Shown piece after piece: positions 43,772 through 51,444 of a stretch of 64,000 nucleotides of DNA (positions are counted from its first letter, which is position 1; every line of letters begins with the position of its first letter). The notes under the pieces are model-generated. The model was not told where the DNA came from. It saw nothing but the letters and a program-made list of their open reading frames with translations, and did not search any database. The translations under genes were made by a program, and so were the position numbers. The stretch is from HTCC2207 sp002685195 (GTDB taxonomy: Bacteria; Pseudomonadota; Gammaproteobacteria; Pseudomonadales; Porticoccaceae), in the NCBI GenBank assembly GCA_051201675.1, contig CP179212.1, forward strand, positions 1,054,001 to 1,118,000, written 5' to 3'.

Positions 43772-44848
43772 TCAGAGTATAGATCCAACCTCGATTATTT
43801 CTTTTGAATTCTCAGGTAGTGAGAATAGAGTTCCGTCTTCGCCGACGGTGTAATTGGTAAAGATTTCATCAACACCCATTAACCATATGGTCTTTAGACC
43901 AGGACTATCCAGTGGCGGTACGACGTGGTAGTAAAGAAGATGTTTAGCTTCAGCATCCCGAGCAATTTCGGCAACCTCCACAGGGCTTGTATGATAATCC
44001 AGGACATCATAATAAATTTTACTCCCGGAGATATTTCCCGCAAGGTCTGCAGATTCGCTCATTATCGTTAAAAGCTCAGGAGAAAGGGCTTCATGGATCA
44101 ACAAGTCAATATTTTTGGAAAATAGCTCAACATTTTCATTCTTTGTCGTGTCACCAGAGATTAAGGCTGTTCGACCTTTGTAAGTAAACAGGTAGCCGAC
44201 GGCCGGATGTATCGGTTCATGGTTAACAGAGAACATCTCTACCTTGAGGCCGTCTTTCTCATACACAGTGAGTTTTGTGCCGTTCTTTGGTACTTCAAAG
44301 CTTACAGGGGACATTCCTTTGCCGCTCAATGCAGCAACCGAATCTCCGTGGTGAGCGTTACGGTAAATCGCATCTTTTCCATAGGCGAGGTTAAATCCTT
44401 TAACGACAGAGGTTACGCCTGCGGGGCCGAAAACAGGCAAAGGTTGAGTATGGGTTCCTGTTACCCACCTCATCATGGCCAGTTCACCTAAGCCATCGAT
44501 ATGGTCTGAATGAAAGTGAGTGAGAAAAACTCCGTCTATACTTCCGGTATCTAGGCGCATTCTCTCTAAATTTCTAGCACCCCCGGCACCAGCATCTACA
44601 ACAAACATTTTCTCATTGGCGATGACTGCGACGCAGGGACCTGAGCGAGTGCTGCTAGGCATCGGCCCACCTGCACCACAGAGGACAATGTGCATCCCAT
44701 CACCGAGGTCGGTGATCTTATCGCTCTCCATAAAATTAGTCACAGCTTTAGGGAGCAGTTGTAAAATTATTCCAGCACGATTTAGGTAGCCCAAAACAGC
44801 GGTAGCAATGAGTAGAGTAATGAAAATATTGCGTGTTCTGAATTTCAT
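43772..44848 (-). CDS. Membrane-anchored metallo-beta-lactamase-fold hydrolase (RNase Z/arylsulfatase-like)
   Basis: 358 aa. One N-terminal helix (NIFITLLIATAVLGYLNRAG) anchors or exports it. The core starts LCGAGGPMPSSTRSGPC, with the GT/GGxxPxxxRxG opening of the RNase Z-like group, then LTHFHSDHIDGLGEL (metal ligands), VNHEPIHPAVGY, ISGDTTKNEN and a late His in YYHVVPP. The export signal argues against tRNA processing and for an esterase- or sulfatase-type hydrolase of small substrates. It is divergent from the GST-like gene at 44962; the palindrome 44890-44914 lies between. Confidence 0.85.
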   Translation of the reverse strand: MKFRTRNIFITLLIATAVLGYLNRAGIILQLLPKAVTNFMESDKITDLGDGMHIVLCGAGGPMPSSTRSGPCVAVIANEKMFVVDAGAGGARNLERMRLDTGSIDGVFLTHFHSDHIDGLGELAMMRWVTGTHTQPLPVFGPAGVTSVVKGFNLAYGKDAIYRNAHHGDSVAALSGKGMSPVSFEVPKNGTKLTVYEKDGLKVEMFSVNHEPIHPAVGYLFTYKGRTALISGDTTKNENVELFSKNIDLLIHEALSPELLTIMSESADLAGNISGSKIYYDVLDYHTSPVEVAEIARDAEAKHLLYYHVVPPLDSPGLKTIWLMGVDEIFTNYTVGEDGTLFSLPENSKEIIEVGSIL

Positions 44849-44889
44849 AGCTTTCCCTGATGTATTAGCAGCATTGAGTTAAGGATGAC

Positions 44890-44914
44890 ATGATGGCAGT
44901 ATGTGTGTCAATAT
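44890..44914. promoter_or_regulatory. 9-7-9 inverted repeat, copy 3 of a shared operator
   Basis: ATGATGGCA-GTATGTG-TGTCAATAT. The left arm matches ATTATGRCA at eight of nine positions and the right arm matches TGYCATAAT at seven of nine, with the same seven-base spacer. It lies between the divergent MBL gene (start 44848) and GST-like gene (start 44962), next to a TATATT -10-like box (44912-44917). Confidence 0.55.
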
Positions 44915-44961
44915 ATTCAGAAGGAATCTCAGAGCCACTGAAATTCAAAGGAGAAGTTATT

Positions 44962-45999
44962 ATGCCCAGGCAAAAACCCCTCACGCTTATCGGTGCGGTA
45001 CCCTCACCATACACTCGTAAAATGACTGCACTCCTGCGATACCGAGATATCCCATACCGAATTATTTGGGGAGACCCAAAAGAAATTCTTGACCAAAAGG
45101 GTGTCGCCGCTCCTAAGGTTGGTTTGTTGCCCACGTTCTTGATGCCAGATGAAAATGGTCAGTTACGAGCAGTCACTGATTCAACCCCAATTATTCGTCG
45201 ACTTGAACACGAATATGTTGAGAGGAAGGTTGTTCCTAGTGATCCAGCGACGGCATTTATCGATTATTTGATTGAAGACTTTGCAGATGAATGGTGTACC
45301 AAGTATATGTTCCATTATCGTTGGTACCCAGAAAAAGATGCTGATAATGCGGGTACGTTATTACCACTATTCCACAGGGTTGATATTGCAGACAACCCGC
45401 TCAATCAATTTAAGGCATATATTACCCAGCGGCAAGTTGGTCGATTGGGTGTTGTTGGCTCAAATAAGGAGACTGCTCCCCTAATCGACACAAGTTATCG
45501 ACGCTTTTTAGCAGCCATGGAATTACATCTTCAAGCCCAGCCTTTTGTCCTTGGGCAGCGACCAAGTGCCTGTGACTTTGCAATTTATGGGCAATTAACA
45601 CAATTGATTGGTTTTGATCCGACTCCTCGTGAAATCGCCCATGAAATTGCACCCAGAGTGGTAGCTTGGACAGGTTTGATGGAAGACCAATGCGGTCTTG
45701 ATCCTGATGTGGATGGTTGGAACACGGTGGACTCGACGCCTCAGAGTCTGAACGGCTTACTCAATGAGATCGGGCGAGTTTACGCCCCGACACTCTTAGC
45801 CAATGCGGCGGCTCTTGTGAATGGCGAAAAGTCATGGGAGACTGAGATTGATGGCAGTCTATGGAGCCAGCAATCGTTCCCATATCAAGGTAAGTGTCTG
45901 GCCTGGATTAGAGATGAATATTCTGCCTTGAGTGATGTTGAACGAGCTAAGGTTGACTCATTGCTTGAAGGGACAGGGTGTGAGGTTCTGTTGTGTTAA
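44962..45999 (+). CDS. Long GST-like protein, paralog of 23164-24291
   Basis: 345 aa from ATG 44962, which follows AAAGGAG; an open frame back to 44890 runs through the operator and is unlikely to be translated. The start LTLIGAVPSPYTRKMTALLRYRDIPYRIIWG is a GST N-domain with an SPYTRK active-site loop. FVLGQRPSACDFAIYGQL is the GST helical N-capping block, and the ~90-residue end (FPYQGKCLAWIRDEYSALS) matches the same extension in the paralog. It is followed by the double DsbA-fold gene after 30 bases. Confidence 0.8.
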   Translation: MPRQKPLTLIGAVPSPYTRKMTALLRYRDIPYRIIWGDPKEILDQKGVAAPKVGLLPTFLMPDENGQLRAVTDSTPIIRRLEHEYVERKVVPSDPATAFIDYLIEDFADEWCTKYMFHYRWYPEKDADNAGTLLPLFHRVDIADNPLNQFKAYITQRQVGRLGVVGSNKETAPLIDTSYRRFLAAMELHLQAQPFVLGQRPSACDFAIYGQLTQLIGFDPTPREIAHEIAPRVVAWTGLMEDQCGLDPDVDGWNTVDSTPQSLNGLLNEIGRVYAPTLLANAAALVNGEKSWETEIDGSLWSQQSFPYQGKCLAWIRDEYSALSDVERAKVDSLLEGTGCEVLLC

Positions 46000-46029
46000 T
46001 CAAAGTAGGTCTAAATTCGGAGTGATTGA

Positions 46030-47403
46030 ATGAGCGAACAATTTAAAGACCAGGGTGGGGCCGCGACCATGGATCCCAGCGCTCTTTTGCGCTGGGTGAC
46101 ATCCAAAGTAATGACTTATGTCATATCGCCGAAAAGATTAGCAAAGAATCGAATAAAAGTAGAAAAACAGAGGCAAGCAAATAACCAGAGACACACTGTG
46201 GAGTATTTCCATCAGGTAGACGATGGTTACAGCCATTTAGCTGCTCAAGCTCTAGCTGCCCTCGCGGAAAGATATGACATCGACTTACAGTGTCATTTAG
46301 TGGATGGGCCAGCAGGGGCAAATGCGCCAGAACCGGAACTTTTGATTAACCTTTCACGATACGATGCGTCGAAAATAGCACCGCACTACAAGTTGGACTT
46401 CCCAGAAAATCTTGATGCTCCAACTGTAAGTCTCTTAAAACTTGCAAGATCTATCCTTGCGAATCTCAACAATCAAGATTTTGTTGCTTATGCTGCAACT
46501 GTCGGTCATGCGCTTTGGTCAGGCAGTGAAGTAGCCTTACAAGAGCTAGGTAAGGTTCATGGGTTTAGCGCCGATGTGGAGGAAAAGGCTAGACATTTGG
46601 ATGGAAATACTCGCCGAGATTCACTCAAGCACTACTCTGGGGCCATGTTTTACTATGGAGGCGAATGGTATTGGGGTATTGACCGCCTGTATCATCTTGA
46701 GCAACGCCTTGCTGATCTTGGAGCCGACAGACTGCCTGATACGTCAGTTATTATGCCAAAACAGGAGGTTAAAGCTGGGCAACTGCGTGATAACGGTAGT
46801 TTGACGTTAGAGGTATTTGCATCTGTCCGAAGTCCTTATACCGCTATGATTTTTGATCGAGCATTGGAGCTGGCAAAAACCACAGGCGTCACGTTGCAAG
46901 TTCGTCCGATTTTGCCGATGGTAATGCGTGGTGTTTCTGCTACCAGAGAGAAGGGCATCTATATTTTTAGCGATGCGGCGCGAGAGGCGCGAGCCTCTAA
47001 TGTTGCTTTTGGGCAGTTTTATGACCCAATTGGAGAGCCATCACGCAGATGTTTTTCGCTTTACCCCTGGGCATGCACTCAAGGCAAGGGCAATGAGTTG
47101 CTGTCTAGTTTTCTTAGTGCAGCTTTCGCTGAAGGTGTTAACACTAATAAAGAAGATGGGTTGAGATATGTTGTTGAAAAAGCAGGCCTAGAATGGGCTT
47201 CAGCAAAGCAGGTCGTTGGTCAGAATGGATGGCAAGACACCCTAGAAGAAAATCGTTTGGCAATGTATGAGAGTGGTCTATGGGGCGCGCCAAGTTTCAG
47301 GCTATTAGATAGAAATAACAAGGTAGTTTTGGCATTATGGGGGCAGGATAGATTGTGGCTTATTGCGAAAGAAATTGAGCGGTTGTTAGGAGAATATGTT
47401 TAG
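46030..47403 (+). CDS. Double DsbA-fold (HCCA isomerase-like) protein
   Basis: 457 aa, about twice the family's 200. The first half (residues ~55-230) starts HTVEYFHQVDDGYSHLAAQAL and the second (~255-455) starts LTLEVFASVRSPYTAMIFDRAL, each matching the strand-loop-helix opening of HCCA isomerase/kappa GST domains. Only the second keeps the SPYT active-site Ser and the closing GLWGAPSFRLL...WGQDRL. So one half looks active and the other degenerate. The N-terminal ~50 residues are basic and helical. It lies between the GST-like gene and the second multifunctional beta-oxidation enzyme and probably shares their transcript. Confidence 0.78.
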   Translation: MSEQFKDQGGAATMDPSALLRWVTSKVMTYVISPKRLAKNRIKVEKQRQANNQRHTVEYFHQVDDGYSHLAAQALAALAERYDIDLQCHLVDGPAGANAPEPELLINLSRYDASKIAPHYKLDFPENLDAPTVSLLKLARSILANLNNQDFVAYAATVGHALWSGSEVALQELGKVHGFSADVEEKARHLDGNTRRDSLKHYSGAMFYYGGEWYWGIDRLYHLEQRLADLGADRLPDTSVIMPKQEVKAGQLRDNGSLTLEVFASVRSPYTAMIFDRALELAKTTGVTLQVRPILPMVMRGVSATREKGIYIFSDAAREARASNVAFGQFYDPIGEPSRRCFSLYPWACTQGKGNELLSSFLSAAFAEGVNTNKEDGLRYVVEKAGLEWASAKQVVGQNGWQDTLEENRLAMYESGLWGAPSFRLLDRNNKVVLALWGQDRLWLIAKEIERLLGEYV

Positions 47404-47488
47404 ACGAACTCAACATTCGTGGCATGGAAAACAGACTTTTTTAACATAAAGAATTACTAATAAATATTTATTACATGGAGAAAGAAAG

Positions 47489-49558
47489 ATGGTAGCAGTT
47501 ACGGATCAAGTTGATTACAACGTTGAGCAAACTATAGCGGTGATTACGATAAACAACCCACCAGTCAATGCTTTAAGTCATGGTGTGCGCGAGGGTATTT
47601 ACAAGGGGATTGAGACCGCCTCGCGGGATGATTCAGTGACTGGTATTGTCATATATTGCGAAGGTCGGACGTTCATTGCAGGTGCTGATATTAGCGAATT
47701 TGGAAGTGCTCCAAAGGAGCCTCATCTGCCTGCAGTACTTACTTTGCTTGATCAATCAACTAAACCAGTGGTGGCAGCAGTCCATGGCACCGCCTTAGGT
47801 GGAGGACTTGAGACCACACTTTGTTGTAACTACAGGGTAGCTACAGCTGATGCGAAATTTGGACTCCCTGAGGTGCATTTGGGTCTCTTACCTGGAGCTG
47901 GAGGAACTCAAAGATTACCGAGGGTTGTTGGCGTAGAAAAGGCACTTTCCATGGTGACTTCAGGTGCTCCAATTGGGGCTGGTGAGGCTCTTGAATCAGG
48001 GTTGATTGATATGATCGTCGAAAGTGATTTACGTGGAGAAGCGATTGCGTTTGCGGTTGCCAAGTCGTCTGAGATCGCGAGTCATCCGAGGGTCAGGGAT
48101 AATCAGGAAAAACTGCAAAGCGCCATCGAGAGTCCAGAGATTTTCGCTCAAGTACGTAAAATGATTGCTCGTAAAACCCGCGGATTCTTGGCTCCGGAAT
48201 ACAATATTCGTTGTATTGAAGCCGCTGTTTCTCAACCCTTCGACGAAGGCATAAAGACCGAAGGCAAGTTATTTATGGAGCTGATGGCAGGGCCTCAATC
48301 CAGAGCCCAGCAGTATTTCTTTTTTGCTGAGCGTCAGGCATCAAAAGTGGCAGGCATTGACAAGAATACGCCTGACTTACCGATCAGCAAGGTAGGTGTT
48401 ATTGGTGGGGGCCTTATGGGCGGTGGTATTGCTATGAATATGGCTAACGTCGGTATCCCAGTAACCATCATAGAGACCAATCAGGCGGCATTGGATCGTG
48501 GTTTGGGCATTATTCGTAAGAACTACGAAAATACCGCTAGTAAAGGACGCTTGCGTGCTGAAGATGTTGAGACTCGCTGCGGATTAATTAGCGGCTCTCT
48601 GGAAATGGAATCCTTAGCAGACTGTGACCTGATCATTGAGGCAGTATTTGAAAATATGGCGGTTAAGAAAGATATATTTAGCCGTCTAGATCAGATTGCA
48701 AAACCAGAGGCCATTTTGGCTTCAAATACATCGGCGCTAGATTTGAATGAAATCGCCAACGTGACCACTCGCCCTGAGTCGGTAATTGGATTGCACTTTT
48801 TCTCGCCGGCCAACGTCATGAAGCTGCTTGAAATAGTTCGTGGTGAAAAGACCGCAGATCCAGTCATTAAAACCTGTATGGCGTTTGCTAAGCGAATCAA
48901 AAAGGTCGCCACATTGGTGGGTGTTTGCCCTGGATTCGTTGGTAATCGTATATTATTCATGCGACAGCACCAGGCTAATCTTGTTGCATTGGAAGGTGCG
49001 CCAGTTGAAAAAGTAGATCAAGTATTATTTGATTTCGGTTTCCCTATGGGTGCATTTCAGATGGCCGATCTTGCTGGCCTTGATCTGGGCTGGGACAAGG
49101 AAAAATCTAACAGCGAAACGGTCAGTGATCGGCTGTGTGAGCAAGATCGACGAGGCCAGAAAACAGGTGCGGGATTTTATGACTATGATGAAAAGCGCAG
49201 ACCAACGCCTTCATCGCTGGTAGCTGACCTTATAAAAGACCATGCAGAGAAATCCGGTGTTACTCGCCGAGAATTTTCTGACGAAGAGATACTCGATCGT
49301 TGCGTGCTACCTATGATTAACGAGGGAGCCAAAATTCTTGATGAGGGCATTGCTATGCGCGCCAGCGATATCGATGTGGTCTATGTGTATGGCTACGGCT
49401 GGCCAATTTATAGGGGTGGGCCAATGCATTATGCAAACAGCATAGGCTTGGATAAAGTTGTTGAAAAGCTACGTCACTATCAAGAAAAAACTGGTGATGA
49501 TTTTTGGATTCCGAGCCCATATTTGGTTGACCTTGCGGAGAATGGCAAGAAATTTTAG
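47489..49558 (+). CDS. Bifunctional enoyl-CoA hydratase/3-hydroxyacyl-CoA dehydrogenase (peroxisomal MFE1-like)
   Basis: 689 aa. The crotonase domain has both Glu (LGGGLETTLCC and LPEVHLGLLPGAGGTQRLPR). The NAD domain starts VGVIGGGLMGGGIAMNMANVG near 305, with His in GLHFFSPANVMKLLEIV. The last domain ends VDVVYVYGYGWPIYRGGPMHYA. The end and length match the peroxisomal bifunctional enzyme type rather than FadB, so it may handle branched or cyclic acyl-CoAs. The ATG follows GGAGAAAGAAAG. A small terminator follows at 49605-49625. Confidence 0.95.
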   Translation: MVAVTDQVDYNVEQTIAVITINNPPVNALSHGVREGIYKGIETASRDDSVTGIVIYCEGRTFIAGADISEFGSAPKEPHLPAVLTLLDQSTKPVVAAVHGTALGGGLETTLCCNYRVATADAKFGLPEVHLGLLPGAGGTQRLPRVVGVEKALSMVTSGAPIGAGEALESGLIDMIVESDLRGEAIAFAVAKSSEIASHPRVRDNQEKLQSAIESPEIFAQVRKMIARKTRGFLAPEYNIRCIEAAVSQPFDEGIKTEGKLFMELMAGPQSRAQQYFFFAERQASKVAGIDKNTPDLPISKVGVIGGGLMGGGIAMNMANVGIPVTIIETNQAALDRGLGIIRKNYENTASKGRLRAEDVETRCGLISGSLEMESLADCDLIIEAVFENMAVKKDIFSRLDQIAKPEAILASNTSALDLNEIANVTTRPESVIGLHFFSPANVMKLLEIVRGEKTADPVIKTCMAFAKRIKKVATLVGVCPGFVGNRILFMRQHQANLVALEGAPVEKVDQVLFDFGFPMGAFQMADLAGLDLGWDKEKSNSETVSDRLCEQDRRGQKTGAGFYDYDEKRRPTPSSLVADLIKDHAEKSGVTRREFSDEEILDRCVLPMINEGAKILDEGIAMRASDIDVVYVYGYGWPIYRGGPMHYANSIGLDKVVEKLRHYQEKTGDDFWIPSPYLVDLAENGKKF

Positions 49559-49584
49559 TTGTAAATATTAAAGGAATTTAATGG

Positions 49585-49657
49585 CGCTCTCTAATAATCA
49601 GAGCAGCCGATTACGGCTTGTTTTTGATCTTGGCGGTGACTCCTAGAGTGACCGCCT
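49585..49657 (+). terminator. Terminator and extra hairpins behind the multifunctional enzyme gene
   Basis: AGCCG-ATTA-CGGCT followed by TGTTTTT (49605-49625) is a short rho-independent terminator. It is flanked by GCTCT...AGAGC (49586-49604) and by GGCGGT-G-ACTC-CTA-GAGT-G-ACCGCC (49633-49657). A 21-codon ORF with AAGGA six bases upstream (ATG 49581 to TAG 49646) overlaps the hairpins. The gap to the next gene at 49820 holds nothing else that I can identify. Confidence 0.55.
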
Positions 49658-49819
49658 CGAGCATTAATAGCTTGCAGGGTTGTTGCGCGGCAAAGTTACT
49701 TTCGACAGTGCGTTAGAACCTTTCAGTGATATGTAGGTGTAATGCTATCGGCGGAGATTTGTAAAAATACCTTGATTCAATCTATCATGACCGCTTCAAG
49801 TTAAGGGAGTACAGAGGTG

Positions 49820-50782
49820 ATGGCCGATTATGATGTATTCAATGGCGATGCCGATGGTATTTGTGCCCTTATTCAGTTGCGACAATTGGAGTCTCGAGAT
49901 TCAACACTCATCACTGGCGTAAAACGCAATATCCAGCTTTTGAGCCAAGTGAATGCTGATGCTGGAGATCGGATTACTGTCTTAGATATCTCCATGGCCA
50001 AAAACAGCGATGATCTCAGACGAGTGCTCTCCCAGGGCGCTACAGTTTTTTATGTTGATCACCATGCGGCAGGAGAGGTACCTGTTTCCTCCTCGTTAAT
50101 ATCCCTAATTAATGAATCTCCCAATGTGTCTACTAGTTTATTGGTTAATAATTACCTTCGTGGGGCAAGATTAGCGTGGGGAGTGGTGGGTACTTTTGGT
50201 GATAATTTAAAGTCGGCAGCGCACGGAATGCTAAAGAATAGTGAGTTTTCCCAAGAGCAAATAGGATTGTTAGAAAAGCTTGGTATTTATATGAATTACA
50301 ATGGATATGGCTCAGATTTAACAGATTTACATTTTACTCCAACTGAGTTGTACCTATTAGCGTTGGAGTATGAAAATCCGTTGGATTTCATCGCTGATGG
50401 GCACCATCATTTTGATAAGCTTGAAACAGGCTATCACAACGATTTTTCTGCGGTACAATCCGTCGAGGCTTTTCACCAAACTCCTTCAGTAGCAGTTTTC
50501 ATGTTACCTGATGAACCTTGGGCGAGACGTGTTAGTGGTGTATTTAGTAATGATTTGACTAATCAATATCCCCAAAGAGCTCATGCCGTAGTGACAGAAA
50601 AAGCTAATGGCTGCTACTTAGTCAGCGTAAGAGCTCCTCTGGATAACCGGGTTGGAGCAAATGTGTTGTGTAGTCAATTTGAATCAGGCGGCGGCAGGGA
50701 GGCTGCGGCTGGCATCAATGATTTACCCGCAGATCAGCTGGGTGAGTTCATTGATAAGTTTGAACAAAGCTATCTAGGCTGA
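49820..50782 (+). CDS. DHH-family phosphoesterase
   Basis: 320 aa. DYDVFNGDADGICALIQLRQ holds the first Asp motif, VLDISMAKN the second and FYVDHHAAGE the DHH triplet; near the end SGGGREAAAGIN is the DHHA1 GGGxxxAAG element. Such enzymes are manganese-dependent phosphodiesterases or exonucleases (RecJ/NrnA-like); this shorter group starting DVFNGDADG has no settled substrate. ATG 49820 or the adjacent GTG 49817 can start; AGGGAG lies at 49804-49809. It begins a new transcription unit behind a terminator. Confidence 0.87.
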   Translation: MADYDVFNGDADGICALIQLRQLESRDSTLITGVKRNIQLLSQVNADAGDRITVLDISMAKNSDDLRRVLSQGATVFYVDHHAAGEVPVSSSLISLINESPNVSTSLLVNNYLRGARLAWGVVGTFGDNLKSAAHGMLKNSEFSQEQIGLLEKLGIYMNYNGYGSDLTDLHFTPTELYLLALEYENPLDFIADGHHHFDKLETGYHNDFSAVQSVEAFHQTPSVAVFMLPDEPWARRVSGVFSNDLTNQYPQRAHAVVTEKANGCYLVSVRAPLDNRVGANVLCSQFESGGGREAAAGINDLPADQLGEFIDKFEQSYLG

Positions 50783-50823
50783 TAGTTTAAAGTTTTTAAT
50801 TATTGAAGCGATAGGAGTTCACT

Positions 50824-51306
50824 TTGAATAGTCATCGCCCATTTCAAATACTAGGCATCCAGCAAATTGCCGTGGGAGCAGCGGATAAGCATCGATTGAG
50901 AACTTTTTGGATAGATTTGCTGGGACTTGAATACCACAAAACTTTTATCAGCGAGACTGAGAACGTAGATGAAGATATTTGTATTATTGGGTCGGGTGAT
51001 TTTGCTGTTGAGGTAGATTTAATGCAGCCCCTAGATAACACAGTAAAGCCGAGAGTTGATCTACCAGCGCTTAACCATGTTGGCTTGTGGGTTGATGATT
51101 TGTCTGCCGCAGTAGATTGGTTGACTAGTCAAGGTTTGCGCTTTACCCCTGGTGGGATCCGTCAAGGTGCTGCAGGTCACGATGTTTGCTTCGTTCACCC
51201 TAAAGGGAATGAAGAATTTCCTTTAAGTGCTGAAGGTGTGTTGGTGGAGCTGGTTCAGGCTCCTTCTAGAGTAATAGAGGCCTACAAGATCATTGCTGAA
51301 GCCTAA
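50824..51306 (+). CDS. VOC/glyoxalase-fold protein
   Basis: 160 aa. Two beta-alpha-beta-beta-beta units: IQQIAVGAADKHRLRTFWIDLLGLEY and then LNHVGLWVDDLSAAVDWLTSQGLRF, with metal-ligand candidates His in LNHVGLWV and the Glu in VLVELVQAP. The layout is that of lactoylglutathione lyase or methylmalonyl-CoA epimerase relatives; specificity is open. The start is TTG at 50824 with AGGAG six bases upstream. It follows the DHH gene by 41 bases and may be cotranscribed. Confidence 0.82.
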   Translation: MNSHRPFQILGIQQIAVGAADKHRLRTFWIDLLGLEYHKTFISETENVDEDICIIGSGDFAVEVDLMQPLDNTVKPRVDLPALNHVGLWVDDLSAAVDWLTSQGLRFTPGGIRQGAAGHDVCFVHPKGNEEFPLSAEGVLVELVQAPSRVIEAYKIIAEA

Positions 51307-51444
51307 CATTCTGCTGTTTGAAGAGATTGAGTAGCTTTTAGGAGTCATTGTCTGTATGGTGCGCGCCATTCAAGGGCCTTCCAAGAATTTCTATTAAAAG
51401 CAGCTACCCAGGTCCTAGGTATGCAGCGAATACAAGATATTATT

